Shown: in pieces, positions 47,882-57,603 of the stretch
Layout of the letters: every line of letters starts with the position of its first letter
Numbering within the stretch: position 1 is the first letter of the stretch
DNA from: Rhodothermales bacterium
GTDB lineage: Bacteria > Bacteroidota > Rhodothermia > Rhodothermales > Bin80
NCBI GenBank assembly: GCA_958296045.1
Contig: CATQHT010000003.1
Span: forward strand, 1-64,000
Reading direction: 5' to 3'
DNA: 64,000 bases
Translations under genes and position numbers: made by a program
The notes under the pieces: generated by a model
The model's input: the letters and a program-made list of their open reading frames with translations, nothing else
The model's database searches: none
Told to the model about the DNA's origin: nothing

Positions 47882-49012
47882 AATGTGTTCTACACGGGCC
47901 GCAAGAAAGGGGACGTGCTGCGGCATGGTCGCAGCAAGGAAAAACGGTCTGATTGCCCACTGGTGACGTTGGCCTTGATGATGGATGCATCGGGGTTCCC
48001 CCGCACGGCGGAAATCCTCCCGGGCAATGCCAGTGAGCCTGCCACGTTGCACCAGGCCATTGCACAGCTGAACGGAGCCAAGCCCACGGTGATTATGGAC
48101 GCTGGCATCGCTACAGAGGCCAATCTGGCGTATTTGAACGAACTGGATCTGAACTGGATCTGCGTGCAGCGTACGAAGACCCCGCCGGTACCCAAAGACG
48201 CACCGGATCAAGTCTTCAAAACCGCCAGCGATGTCGACGTGCGTGCCTGGGCACTCCCAGACGAAGGAGGAGAACGGCGCGTGTATCTGCACAGTGAAGC
48301 CCGACAAGCAGTCAGCGACCAGATTGTTGGAGCACAGCGTGTGCAATTCGAGGAGGCCATCGCGCACCTGAACGCGGGCCTTGCGCTGCCCAGACGTCTG
48401 AAGAACTTCGATAAGGTGCAGATCCGGGTGGGCCGACTCATAGAAAAGTACAAGCAGGTGGCCTACCAGTATGATGTTAAAGTGACCAGGAAGGCTGGTA
48501 GCACCCACGCCGAAAAGATCTGCCTCACACAGAGGCCTGCCTACGAGGCATGTACGGAGGCCCTCGGCGGGTATGTACTGCGCACCAGCCACGCGGAATG
48601 GTCGGTCAAGAAAATCGCACAGACCTATTGGCAGCTAGGAGAGATCGAACGCACGTTCCGCACCATGAAGTCCGATCTCGGATTACGTCCGATCTACCAC
48701 AGTCGGGACCTTCGCATAGAAGCCCACCTCTTCCTGTCCATTCTCGCCTTTCACGCAGCGCATCTGATACGCAGCCGTTTGAGAACCGTCGACATCCACA
48801 GCAGCTGGGGCACACTCAAGGTCAAGCTCAACCAGATGCATCGTGTGACAACCGTGCTCCCACAAAACGCAACCCATTGCACCCTGCTCAAGAAAGACCA
48901 GGACCTCAAGCCGTTCCACCGTAAAGTCTTCCGCGCGATGGGGCTCAAAACCGGCACGTACACCCGCAGAATGAAAGCAAGACGCCCCGCTAAAGGGCAC
49001 TCGAACATGTAA
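47882..49012 (+). pseudogene. IS1634-type transposase, C-terminal part
   Basis: Resumes at the AAT codon as NVFYTGRKKGD and RHGRSKEKRSDCPLVTLAL, standard for IS1634 transposases, and runs to the TAA at 49010-49012. Later motifs are MDASGFPRTAEILPGN, TVIMDAGIATEANL and QLGEIERTFRTMKSDL, including the Y-(2)-R-(3)-E-like box IERTFRTMKSD. Together with 45010-45688 it makes one transposase apart from the TAG at 45607. Confidence 0.85.
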
Positions 49013-49104
49013 AACACACGGGTAAAACCCGCCCTTCTGACCATCCCTGTATGTCAGGGATGTGTTACCTCACGTAAAAAATCCACTACATTGACAAACT
49101 TGGG

Positions 49105-49109
49105 TTACC
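49105..49109. repeat. 5-bp target duplication of the IS1634-like insert (TTACC), right
   Basis: Right-hand copy of the TTACC duplication at 44796-44800. Confidence 0.82.
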
Positions 49110-49439
49110 GACACCGGTGGGTCCGGTAATGATCACATTGTGATGTTTGCGCACCCAGTCGCAGGTGGAAAGTGATGCCATCAGGAGCCGATCCAGATTG
49201 CGACCGCGACGATAGTCCAGATCGGCCATGGAGGCCTCTTGGCGTAACCGGGCGCGGCGTAGGCGCGACCGCAGGCGCTTGTTGTATCGCACGATCTCCT
49301 CGTGGTCAACCAATAGGCCCAGGCGGTCCATGAACGGGAGCTGCTCCATTTCCGGTTGGGTAAGCTGATCACGCAGCGCGCGCGCCATGCCATGCAGACG
49401 CATCTGCTCGAGCTTGTCAAGGGTAGGGTGTAGGAGCAT
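49105..49439 (-). pseudogene. istB: IstB, N-terminal part of copy B
   Basis: Starts MLLHPTLDKLEQMRLHGMAR, overlapping the istA stop, and runs to GPTGVG where the IS1634-like element interrupts the Walker A motif (GGTAA on the minus strand at the junction). The C-terminal part is at 44351-44800. Confidence 0.9.
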
Positions 49440-51001
49440 CAGGCCTTCGAGGTTTGGTGAGGAGAATCCGATTTGGTGTCGTAATAGCTTGGGCCCCGGA
49501 TGTTGTCATGGTCTATGGGAGGCGGAGACTCCGAGTCCAGCGGATGCTTGTCGAGTCCATTCTTCAGGATGGACGCGATGCTCCTGTACGAGCGGGTGCC
49601 GATAGCGATTGCCCGCGTACACGCGTTTTCCATGCGGCTCTTACCGTAGATGCGAGCCAAGCGGAGCAGGCCCATGAGCGTGCGGTAGCGAATCAACGGG
49701 TGCCGTTCAGCATCGATGATCTGCTGCACGACCTTGTGTGTGTCCGGCCCGATACGTTCTGCCTCGGTTACGAAGCGGCTCATATCCTTCAGTTAGCGCT
49801 GGGCGTCCAGCATGTGTTCATCCTTGGTGGTGACCCCTTTCTGGTGGCTACGCGGGTGCGTCGCCACCCGTTTGTCGTCAAACAATACCTCAAGGGTGGT
49901 ATCTGTAAGGCGAACCTGTACCGAACGCCCTACATATCGATAAGGAACGCTATAACGGTGCCAGCGCACCTCGATGTGCGCATCTCTGTGCACCTTAGCT
50001 TTGCGCCACTCCGCGTGCTCGTACGGCTCCGCCGGCAAGGGCTTCATCGCTGATCGCTCCCACGTGTCAATCCAGCTCTTACGACTGCCTTCCAGCTTCT
50101 GAAAAGGCCGCTCGTTAAGCTCCTTCAGATGGACACGAATGTGCCGGTTCACGTGCGCTAGACCGATGAAACGCTTATCGCTTAACGGAGCCAGAATGCG
50201 CCTCTCTGCATGCAACACGGCTTGCTCGACCTTAGCCTTGTCCCTGGGTTTCCCGGGACGCGTAGGCACAACCACGGTCTTGTAGTGCATCGCAAGGTCC
50301 TGATACGACGGATTGATCTCCGGATCGTACCGGTGGGACTTGCGCACGCCACTCTTCAAATTGTCACAGACCACATAGGAAGGCACCGCCCCGAAATACT
50401 CGAACATGCGACGATGCGAGCCCAGCCAGTCCCCAAGACGCTGCGTCCACGTCGCCTCAACGTAGAGATAATTGGAGAATCCCAGCACACCAACAAAGGT
50501 CTCCACCCGACGCCGCTTACGCGTAAGCTGGTCTATCGCCTCCAGGCGCATGCCTGCATAGTCCACGAAGGCCGAATGACCCGCAGGATGATCCATCGGA
50601 ACCGTCACCTGGCCGAATTCTTTCTTCCAGGCAGAGTAAAGAGCGCAGAACTTGCTGTAGCCGTAACCATCGCTGTGGTCCCGCCTATACCGCTCCCACA
50701 TCAGGTGTCGCGTGAACCCCTTGAGCTGTATCTTACGATGCACCTCGGACCAGTCCGGTAACGGACGCGTCTCTCTGGCACTCTCCGGCGGACCATAAAG
50801 CAAAGCCTTCAACTTGGCCTCCGGCATACCCTCGGGCAAAGGCCAACGCACACCCGCTGCCTTAGCACGACGCAAATAACCAAGTACCGTGCTGTGCGAT
50901 ATTCCCAGCGCACGACCGATACCACGTACGCTCAGATCAGACTCCGCAGACAACCGCAGAACGTCCCACAAGACACGCATCGCAACCCTCTTTTTTGGCA
51001 T
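49439..51001 (-). pseudogene. istA: IstA of copy B with an in-frame ochre codon
   Basis: From MPKKRVAMRVLW to the TGA overlapping istB, the frame has the same 521 codons as copy A. A TAA at about 49793-49795 replaces the CAA that encodes Gln in copy A (DAQR then Q). The protein would lose its last 118 residues, after the DDE core. The DDE motifs themselves are present. There are a few other substitutions relative to copy A. Confidence 0.9.
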
Positions 51002-51197
51002 AAGTACCCCTTGCCTGGTAAGTGAAGAGGGTACGATACCACCTGCGCTCGACCTGCCGCCATCACCCGCGACAGGCAACAATAACCCGTTACTAACTCC
51101 GCCAGACTGCCAATTTGGCAGTCCCATATGCCGCCCTCCTACACCCCGCCGCCACCGGGCGGCACGCGGCGGATCAGGTGGTCGATTAACCGTGGAA

Positions 51198-51539
51198 TCA
51201 CTGGTCGATTTGGAGCGGAATACGCAACTGCCAGATCATGTCGAGAAACGAAGCCGCGTCATCATCCAGGCGCTCCTCAAAGACCGAGCTAAACGCCGAC
51301 CGAATTTTGGACGTGATGCCCCTGCTTCTGTACTTCTTTACCTCATGATAGAGGCTCGGAATGACCGGGCCGTAGCGCCACGCCATGATCGGATCATGTA
51401 TCAGCGGTTCCCCCGTCCCACCCAAGTACCAGCCGTGTGCGACGTAGACCAGCTTCAGAAGCTTCATGGGCGTGATTGCGACATGTTCCTCCCAGCCTTT
51501 GCTCAGAAAGTAATTGGCGACCGTAATCGAGCTGTACAT
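51198..51539 (-). pseudogene. Panacea (SocA/DUF4065) gene, 3'-truncated by IS21
   Basis: Starts at MYSSITVANYFLSKGWEEHV; contains ITPMKLLKLVYVAHGWYLG and PIMAWRYGPVIPSLYHEVK, hallmark segments of the Panacea/SocA domain found in antitoxins and phage-derived proteins. After FLDMIWQL at 51227 the frame enters IS21 terminal sequence and stops at 51198. The last part of the family is thus missing. No toxin-like partner gene is recognisable upstream. Confidence 0.8.
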
Positions 51540-52169
51540 GTACCTGTAAGTGCCCTTCGCGTATGATCGTTCCAGTTGTAGGTTATATTGCATAAGCGAC
51601 AGTTGTTCCGGCCGCTTTCGTGCCCATGAAAACTCGGCTGGCATCCAAGGCCCCCTGCGGCTCAGTCTTGAGGCCCTCTTCAGGGCATTTCAATGCGGAT
51701 CCGTCGGAGATTGGAAACCCGCGCAGCAGCGCGGACGGGCCTTTTTCATCCGATTACTCGTACAGCGGATTCTCGGTGATCCAGCCTTCAGCAAAGATCG
51801 CCCTGCCGGCCTGCGGGCTCGCGAAAGCCAAGCTCCATCGCTGCGCTCGCGAGAACGTAGTCCAAGTTCCGCCCCTATGGAATGAACCACTTGCACGAAC
51901 CCGAATAACGGAAAGCACTCCCTCCGCAGCCGCGGGAGATAAGGGACTGGCGCTTCCATTGTGGGTATCGTTAAAGTAAGCCCAAAAGATCGCAGCCCGT
52001 AGTGCCAATCAGAATTCAGTCAATGCCACGCAAGCATACCTCAGCGACGCGCGACTCTGGGTCGCGCATCGGAACGGGCGCCATCTCTTTCAGGCGGGCA
52101 AACGGATACGCAGCGCTGGAGCCAAGGCCCGCTGAGGCCCTGCGATACCCTCGAAACACCTAGTACGAA
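51540..52169. other. Gap between Panacea gene and topA
   Basis: No supported gene. A hairpin CCGCGC (51719-51724) and GCGCGG (51729-51734) is followed by a T-run at about 51742-51746, an intrinsic-terminator-like arrangement on the plus strand, though no plus-strand gene is upstream. The rest shows nothing. Confidence 0.45.
51719..51746 (+). terminator. Terminator-like hairpin with T-run
   Basis: CCGCGC-AGCA-GCGCGG followed by ACGGGCCTTTTT. The stem is six GC pairs and the T-run starts 7 bases after it. No plus-strand gene directly upstream is known, so it may belong to lost sequence or an RNA. Confidence 0.4.
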
Positions 52170-54749
52170 CTATGAGCGGCGGCGGCGCGCCTTTCGCCGC
52201 GTACCGCCTTTGGCAGCCTTAGCATCTATCAGGGCTACCGCCTGCTCAAGCGTTATTGTATCTGGCGACTGATCTTTAGGGATAGAGGCAAAGGTGCGCC
52301 CAAGCTTCACATAGGGACCGTAACGCCCAGCGCCGACGGAGATGTCCTTGCCCGACTTAGGGTGCTGCCCCAAGACGCGCAGCGAGGGCCGTTTCTTCGC
52401 CGCCAGCAACTCCAGGGCCCGCTCCAGTTGGATGGTAAACAAGTCATCGCCCTTGCGCAGCGAAGCAAAGGTCCGCTCCGTGCGGACGTATGGACCGTAT
52501 CGCCCTATGCCAATGCTCACCGCCTTGCCCGTCTCTGGATGCACTCCGATCTCAGTTGGCAACTTGAGCAACTTGATCGCGATCTCAAGCGTCACGTCTT
52601 CGGGCCGGATCGCCTTGGGAATCGACACCCGTTTCGGCTTGTCTTTGGGCCCCTTCCCCTTGGCCTCACCGACCTGGATATATGGCCCGTACGGTCCCTG
52701 CTTCACAAATATTTCTTCGCCCGTCTCAGCGAAAATCCCAAGCGCAGGGCCCTTGCCCCGCTCCAGCAGCTCCCTGAGTATCTCTGCGGTGGCATCGGCC
52801 GGGAGCAGCTCCAGTGGCAACGACGCCCGCCGGATGACGCCATCCGTCTCCTCCTCCAGAAACGCGCCATACCTGCCTACCCGCACCTCTAGCCCTCCCC
52901 ACTTGGGGGAACGAATCGTGGAGATTTTGCGCGGATCCACGTTGTCTTGGGCCGCCGCGACGCGCGCTTTCAAGCCGTCTTCACCACGATAGAAAGAGCT
53001 CAAGAAAGCAAGGCGATCCCCTTCGCCCGCAGCAATGTTGTCCAGATGCTCTTCCAGCGATGCTGTAAAGCCGGTGTCCACCAACCGGTCAAATCCCGAC
53101 TCGAGCAAGTTGTTGGTGGCAAACGCCGTAAACGTTGCTGCGAGTGTCCGACCCGTCTTTTGCGCATAGCCCACACGCTGCACCCTATCCATGACTTCGG
53201 CATAGGTGCTGGGGCGTCCGATACCCTCTTTCTCCAGGCGCTGAATCAGTGAGGCCTCCGTGAATCGGGCAGGCGGCCTGGTCTCGTGGCCCTTGGCCGT
53301 TACGCTGCTGCACGCTGGCGTGTCATCAACGGCAAGCTCTGGCAGCAACTTCTCATTTCTCGCGAGTGCCGCCTGCGGGTCCTCAGCGCCTTCTACATAC
53401 GCACGCATGAATCCGGGGAACAGCACCCGCTGGCCCGTCGCGCGAAACGTCGCTGCAAGCCCTACATCATCGGTGACGCTGATGTCCGCGGATACCCGGC
53501 GCAGCTTTGCATCGGCCATCTGCGAAGCAACAGTACGCTTCCAGATCAGGTCGTAGAGCCGCGCCCCGCTCCTATCGTTCAGGTTCAGCTCAGCTGCCGT
53601 GCGCATCGTGCTGCCCGCTGGGCGAATCGCCTCGTGCGCCTCCTGAGCATTGCGCACCTTGCCCTTGTACCGCCTAGGGGAGGGGCTCACATAGTCGTTT
53701 CCATAGCGCTCCTCCGCGGCCCGGCGGGCTGCTTGGACAGCTTGGTCAGAAAGGTGGACAGAGTCCGTCCTCATATAGGTGATATGGCCTTCCTCGTACA
53801 ACTTCTGCGCGATGCGCATAGTGTGCTTCGCCGACCACCCGAACTTTCGACTCGCTTCCTGTTGCAAGGTCGAGGTGATAAAGGGCGCACTGGGTGAACG
53901 TCGAGTATCTCTCGATTCCACACGAGCAACGCGCCACCGGGCCTTGGGCGCCGTCTCCTCTAGGGCGCGCGCACGCGCCTCGTCCAAAACCAGGATGTCG
54001 CCGCGCATTTTGACCGACTCCTTAAGCTTGCCTGTAGCTTCGTCAAAGTCCCGGCTTATCGCCACACGCTCCTTTTCCAGATGCGTCAGCGTCGCCTCAA
54101 ACGCGATGCTGTCCTTGACCAGCGCACCCTTAACGCTCCAGTATGAAGCGGGAATAAAGGCCATGCGCTCCTTCTCGCGCAGCACTAGAAGCCGTACCGC
54201 GACACTCTGGACGCGACCCGCGGATAGATTCTTGCGGATCTTGCGCCACAAAATGGGAGACACCTCATACCCAACTAGTCGGTCCAGCACACGACGCGCC
54301 TCCTGGGCGTCAACTAGGCGCTCATCAATACCACGGGTCGACGAAAGAGCGCGTTCGATAGCATCCTTGGTGATCTCGTGAAACACCATGCGCCGTACCG
54401 GCACCTTCGGCTTAAGCACCTCAAGCAGATGCCACCCGATCGCCTCTCCCTCCCGATCTTCGTCCGTCGCGATTAGGACCTCGCCGACATCCTTCAGCGC
54501 GGACTTCAGTTCGCGCACCACCTTCTTCTTGCGACCGGATACGACATAGAGCGGCTCAAAGCCGTTATCGATGCGTACGCCGAGGCGTGCCCACGGCTCT
54601 CCGCGGTACTTTGCCGGAATCTCAGCTGCTGCGCTGGGTAAATCGCGGATGTGTCCCATGCAGGCCATCACCCGGTAATCGCTGCCCGGCAGAAAACGAC
54701 TGATCGTCTTCGCCTTCGTCGGAGACTCCACTATCAGCAGTTTGCGCAT
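52170..54749 (-). CDS. topA: DNA topoisomerase I
   Basis: An 859-residue type IA topoisomerase from [16 protein letters not shown]. The TOPRIM part ([10 protein letters not shown], then [15 protein letters not shown] with the Asp pair), the catalytic Tyr region [16 protein letters not shown], and [14 protein letters not shown] are intact. The C-terminus has three or four TopA repeat units of the type GRYGPYV, and lacks the Cys4 zinc ribbons of the E. coli enzyme, as in several phyla. A GTG eight codons earlier is a possible alternative start. It is divergent from ppdK. Confidence 0.95.
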   Translation of the reverse strand: MRKLLIVESPTKAKTISRFLPGSDYRVMACMGHIRDLPSAAAEIPAKYRGEPWARLGVRIDNGFEPLYVVSGRKKKVVRELKSALKDVGEVLIATDEDREGEAIGWHLLEVLKPKVPVRRMVFHEITKDAIERALSSTRGIDERLVDAQEARRVLDRLVGYEVSPILWRKIRKNLSAGRVQSVAVRLLVLREKERMAFIPASYWSVKGALVKDSIAFEATLTHLEKERVAISRDFDEATGKLKESVKMRGDILVLDEARARALEETAPKARWRVARVESRDTRRSPSAPFITSTLQQEASRKFGWSAKHTMRIAQKLYEEGHITYMRTDSVHLSDQAVQAARRAAEERYGNDYVSPSPRRYKGKVRNAQEAHEAIRPAGSTMRTAAELNLNDRSGARLYDLIWKRTVASQMADAKLRRVSADISVTDDVGLAATFRATGQRVLFPGFMRAYVEGAEDPQAALARNEKLLPELAVDDTPACSSVTAKGHETRPPARFTEASLIQRLEKEGIGRPSTYAEVMDRVQRVGYAQKTGRTLAATFTAFATNNLLESGFDRLVDTGFTASLEEHLDNIAAGEGDRLAFLSSFYRGEDGLKARVAAAQDNVDPRKISTIRSPKWGGLEVRVGRYGAFLEEETDGVIRRASLPLELLPADATAEILRELLERGKGPALGIFAETGEEIFVKQGPYGPYIQVGEAKGKGPKDKPKRVSIPKAIRPEDVTLEIAIKLLKLPTEIGVHPETGKAVSIGIGRYGPYVRTERTFASLRKGDDLFTIQLERALELLAAKKRPSLRVLGQHPKSGKDISVGAGRYGPYVKLGRTFASIPKDQSPDTITLEQAVALIDAKAAKGGTRRKARRRRS

Positions 54750-54945
54750 TTCCTTTTCTGATTGTGTTGGCACCGTCGGCGCCGCATCGAAAGCAGGCCC
54801 GTGTAACGACTACGCCGCAGGTACGTTACAGCCGTCACCACATTTTGTCCGACTCGTCCGCAAGGTCTTCATAAGAACTGCACGGGCCCGGCCCTTATTT
54901 TCATCGGCTGTAGATCCGCGTAAACTTAATCCATTGCAGAGAAGC

Positions 54946-57582
54946 ATGCCAGATCAATTCGTTTACCGCTTCGGGAACGGTAAGACGGAAGGTAGCCGGG
55001 AAATGAAGGCGCTCCTGGGCGGCAAAGGTGCCAACCTAGCCGAAATGAGCGCCATAGGGCTTCCCGTGCCTCCAGGCTTTACCGTGACTACAGAAGCATG
55101 CCGCTACTACAGCCGCCATGCCCATCGATGGCCGTACGGCCTTCAGGGGCAGGTGCAGGCCGGACTCAAGCACGTAGAGCAGGCCTTGGGGCGCACCCTG
55201 GGTGATGCGCAAAGGCCGCTGTTGGTATCCGTGCGCAGCGGCGCCGCCCAGTCCATGCCAGGTATGATGGATACTGTGCTCAACCTGGGACTCAATGACG
55301 AGGTCGTCGCAGGCCTTGCCAAAGAGACCGGCAACGAACGATTCGCCTACGACGCGTATCGCCGCTTCATCGACATGTTCGGCAACGTCGTGATGGGCGT
55401 CAGCCACGACCTTTTTGAGCATGCGCTGCACAGCATGAAGGAAGACAAGAAGGTTGCCAATGACCTCGATCTGGATGCAGAGGATCTCAAAGAGCTGGTT
55501 CAGAGGTTCAAAAACATCTACCAAAAGCACACGTCAGAAGCTTTTCCTTCGGATCCGCAGCTGCAGCTAAAGCATGCCATCAATGCCGTCTTCGGCTCCT
55601 GGGACAGTGCACGCGCCCGCAAATACCGGCAGATCAACCGTATCACGGGCCTTCTGGGCACTGCAGTCAACGTCCAGGCCATGGTCTATGGCAACATGGG
55701 TGACACCAGCGGGACCGGGGTCTGCTTTACGCGTAACCCGTCTACCGGCCACAAGGAGCTCTACGGAGAGTACTTGGTCAACGCGCAAGGGGAAGACGTG
55801 GTCGCTGGCATCCGGACCCCCAAACCCATCGTGGAGATGGCAGAGGAGTTTCCGGGGCCATATGCGCAGCTGCTTGCACAAACGACGCAGCTCGAGAAGC
55901 ATTACCAGGATATGCAGGACATCGAGTTCACGATTCAGAACGGATCGTTGTACATCCTGCAGACCCGCAACGGCAAACGCACGGGCAAGGCGGCCCTTAA
56001 AATCGCGGTTGACATGGTCAGCGAAAAGCTTACCGACAAAGTCTCCGCCGTACGTGACCTGGTAGAGCCGACCCACCTGGACCAGCTCCTACATCCCGGA
56101 TTCAAAGATGTGGAGGGCTACAAGTCACAAGTGCTCGCCACCGGGCTGCCCGCCTCTCCTGGCGCCGCGGTTGGTCAAGCGGTATTTACGGCCGAGGATG
56201 CGGAAACGTGGCGCAGCGAAGGGAAAACGGTCATCCTGGTGCGGATAGAAACGAGCCCCGAAGATGTAGGCGGCATGGATGCGGCCGAAGGCATCCTCAC
56301 CTCGCGCGGCGGCATGACCAGCCATGCGGCCGTAGTCGCACGCGGCTGGGGAAAGCCCTGTGTGGCAGGCTGCGGAGCCGTCGTCGTCGACTATCAAGGC
56401 AAGAGATTCACCGCTGGCACTGCTACCGTGGCCGAAGGGGATTGGATCTCCATCAACGGCTCCACTGGTGAGCTGATTCTGGGGGCGCAAGAGCTGGAGC
56501 CTGCCCAGATGAGCGCCGACTTCGAGACGTTCATGGATTGGGCCGACGAGATCCGGCCTATCGGCGTGCGCACCAACGCCGATACGCCGGAAGATGCCGC
56601 TAAAGCGCTGTCCTTCGGTGCCGAAGGGATCGGACTCGTGCGCACCGAACACATGTTCTTTGAGGGTGACCGCATCCTCTCAGTGCGCGAAATGATTCTG
56701 GCTTCCTCGGTCGAAGCGCGCCGGGCGGCGCTCGCCAAGCTCCTGCCCTTCCAGAAGGAAGACTTTGCCGGAATCTTTCGCGCCATGCCCGGCCTGCCGA
56801 TCACGATACGGCTGCTGGATCCGCCTTTGCACGAATTCCTGCCGCACGATGCGGAAGGACAGGAGGAGATGGCACGCGTGATGGGAATCCCGGTGACCGC
56901 CATAAAAGCCAAAATCGCGGAGCTGGAGGAATTCAACCCGATGCTCGGCCACCGCGGGTGCAGACTCGGCGTCACCTACCCTGAAATCACCGTCATGCAG
57001 GCGCAAGCCATCTTCGAGGCTGCCATTGAGGTCCAGAAAGAGGGCATTCGCGTGGTGCCCGAAATCATGGTCCCGCTGATCGGCACCGTAGAAGAATACG
57101 TAGACCAGAGAGACCACATCCGAGCCACCGGCGAAGAGGCGTTCGCCAGGACAGGGACGCGCGTTGAGTACCTGATCGGCACCATGATTGAGGTGCCGCG
57201 CGCGGCGCTCACTGCGGACGAGGTGGCAGCCGAAGCGGAATTCTTCTCGTTTGGCACCAATGATCTGACGCAGATGTGCTTCGGATACAGCCGAGATGAT
57301 GCTGGCAAATTCTTGCCTGACTATGTGGAGCGCAAGATTCTGGCTGATGACCCGTTTCAGGTGCTGGACAGGCGGGGTGTCGGTCAGCTGGTTCGCATGG
57401 GTACTGAGCGCGGGCGGGCCGCCAACAGTGAGCTGAAGGTCGGCATCTGTGGAGAGCACGGCGGCGAACCATCTTCGGTAGCATTCTGCTATGATATCGG
57501 CATGGATTATGTATCCTGCTCTCCCTTTCGCGTGCCTATCGCGCGGCTGGCCGCCGCCCAGGCCCACCTGGCTGCGCAGTAG
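54946..57582 (+). CDS. ppdK: Pyruvate, phosphate dikinase
   Basis: 878 residues from [10 protein letters not shown]. It interconverts pyruvate, ATP and Pi with PEP, AMP and PPi. Features: nucleotide-binding region with [14 protein letters not shown] and [20 protein letters not shown], the phosphohistidine loop [20 protein letters not shown] (central His), and the PEP-binding barrel with [16 protein letters not shown] and ICGEHGG. The length is typical. An upstream in-frame extension to 54742 would overlap topA's start and has no domain. It is followed closely by the asparagine-synthase-like gene. Confidence 0.96.
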   Translation: MPDQFVYRFGNGKTEGSREMKALLGGKGANLAEMSAIGLPVPPGFTVTTEACRYYSRHAHRWPYGLQGQVQAGLKHVEQALGRTLGDAQRPLLVSVRSGAAQSMPGMMDTVLNLGLNDEVVAGLAKETGNERFAYDAYRRFIDMFGNVVMGVSHDLFEHALHSMKEDKKVANDLDLDAEDLKELVQRFKNIYQKHTSEAFPSDPQLQLKHAINAVFGSWDSARARKYRQINRITGLLGTAVNVQAMVYGNMGDTSGTGVCFTRNPSTGHKELYGEYLVNAQGEDVVAGIRTPKPIVEMAEEFPGPYAQLLAQTTQLEKHYQDMQDIEFTIQNGSLYILQTRNGKRTGKAALKIAVDMVSEKLTDKVSAVRDLVEPTHLDQLLHPGFKDVEGYKSQVLATGLPASPGAAVGQAVFTAEDAETWRSEGKTVILVRIETSPEDVGGMDAAEGILTSRGGMTSHAAVVARGWGKPCVAGCGAVVVDYQGKRFTAGTATVAEGDWISINGSTGELILGAQELEPAQMSADFETFMDWADEIRPIGVRTNADTPEDAAKALSFGAEGIGLVRTEHMFFEGDRILSVREMILASSVEARRAALAKLLPFQKEDFAGIFRAMPGLPITIRLLDPPLHEFLPHDAEGQEEMARVMGIPVTAIKAKIAELEEFNPMLGHRGCRLGVTYPEITVMQAQAIFEAAIEVQKEGIRVVPEIMVPLIGTVEEYVDQRDHIRATGEEAFARTGTRVEYLIGTMIEVPRAALTADEVAAEAEFFSFGTNDLTQMCFGYSRDDAGKFLPDYVERKILADDPFQVLDRRGVGQLVRMGTERGRAANSELKVGICGEHGGEPSSVAFCYDIGMDYVSCSPFRVPIARLAAAQAHLAAQ

Positions 57583-57603
57583 GAAAGCAGTAACATCCGC
57601 ATA

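Larger units (their letters stand above)
45689..47882 (-). mobile_element. Serine-recombinase mobile unit (about 2.2 kb)
   Basis: The unit is bounded by ACCA at 45685-45688 and ACCA at 47879-47882, which lie in the codons for D-L-T-N of the IS1634-type transposase. Joining the two sides through one ACCA restores GAC CTG ACC AAT GTG, an unbroken frame. Inside are, all on the minus strand, an RHH-like small protein, a 62-residue small protein and a large serine recombinase. No cargo was seen. Precise ends are uncertain by a few bases within the ACCA. Confidence 0.8.
44801..49104 (+). mobile_element. IS1634-like (IS4 superfamily) element, itself interrupted
   Basis: Ends are TCAAGTTTATCAAT on the left and, on the opposite strand, CCCAAGTTTGTCAAT on the right. 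Within is an IS1634-type transposase gene in two pieces (45010-45688 and 47882-49012). Without the nested serine-recombinase unit it would be about 2110 bp, within the size of this family. It is flanked by a 5-bp duplication inside istB of IS21 copy B. Confidence 0.82.
44218..51226 (-). mobile_element. IS21-family element, copy B, carrying two nested inserts
   Basis: On the minus strand the element begins at 51226 (TGCGTATTCC) and ends at 44218 (TGCATATTCC). It is 7009 bp including a 4304-bp IS1634-like insert plus a 5-bp duplication, leaving 2700 bp, almost copy A's size. istA has one nonsense codon, istB is split, so it is inactive on its own. The outer flanks (acaatac before 44218, actgcca after 51226) do not match, so no target duplication is left and the surroundings were rearranged. 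Confidence 0.92.

Noticed and set aside
44211..51233. Target duplication for IS21 copy B
   Set aside because: Flanks acaatac and actgcca do not match.
51620..51979. 119-codon plus-strand frame near the Panacea gene as a toxin partner
   Set aside because: No motif, no ribosome site, composition not protein-like.
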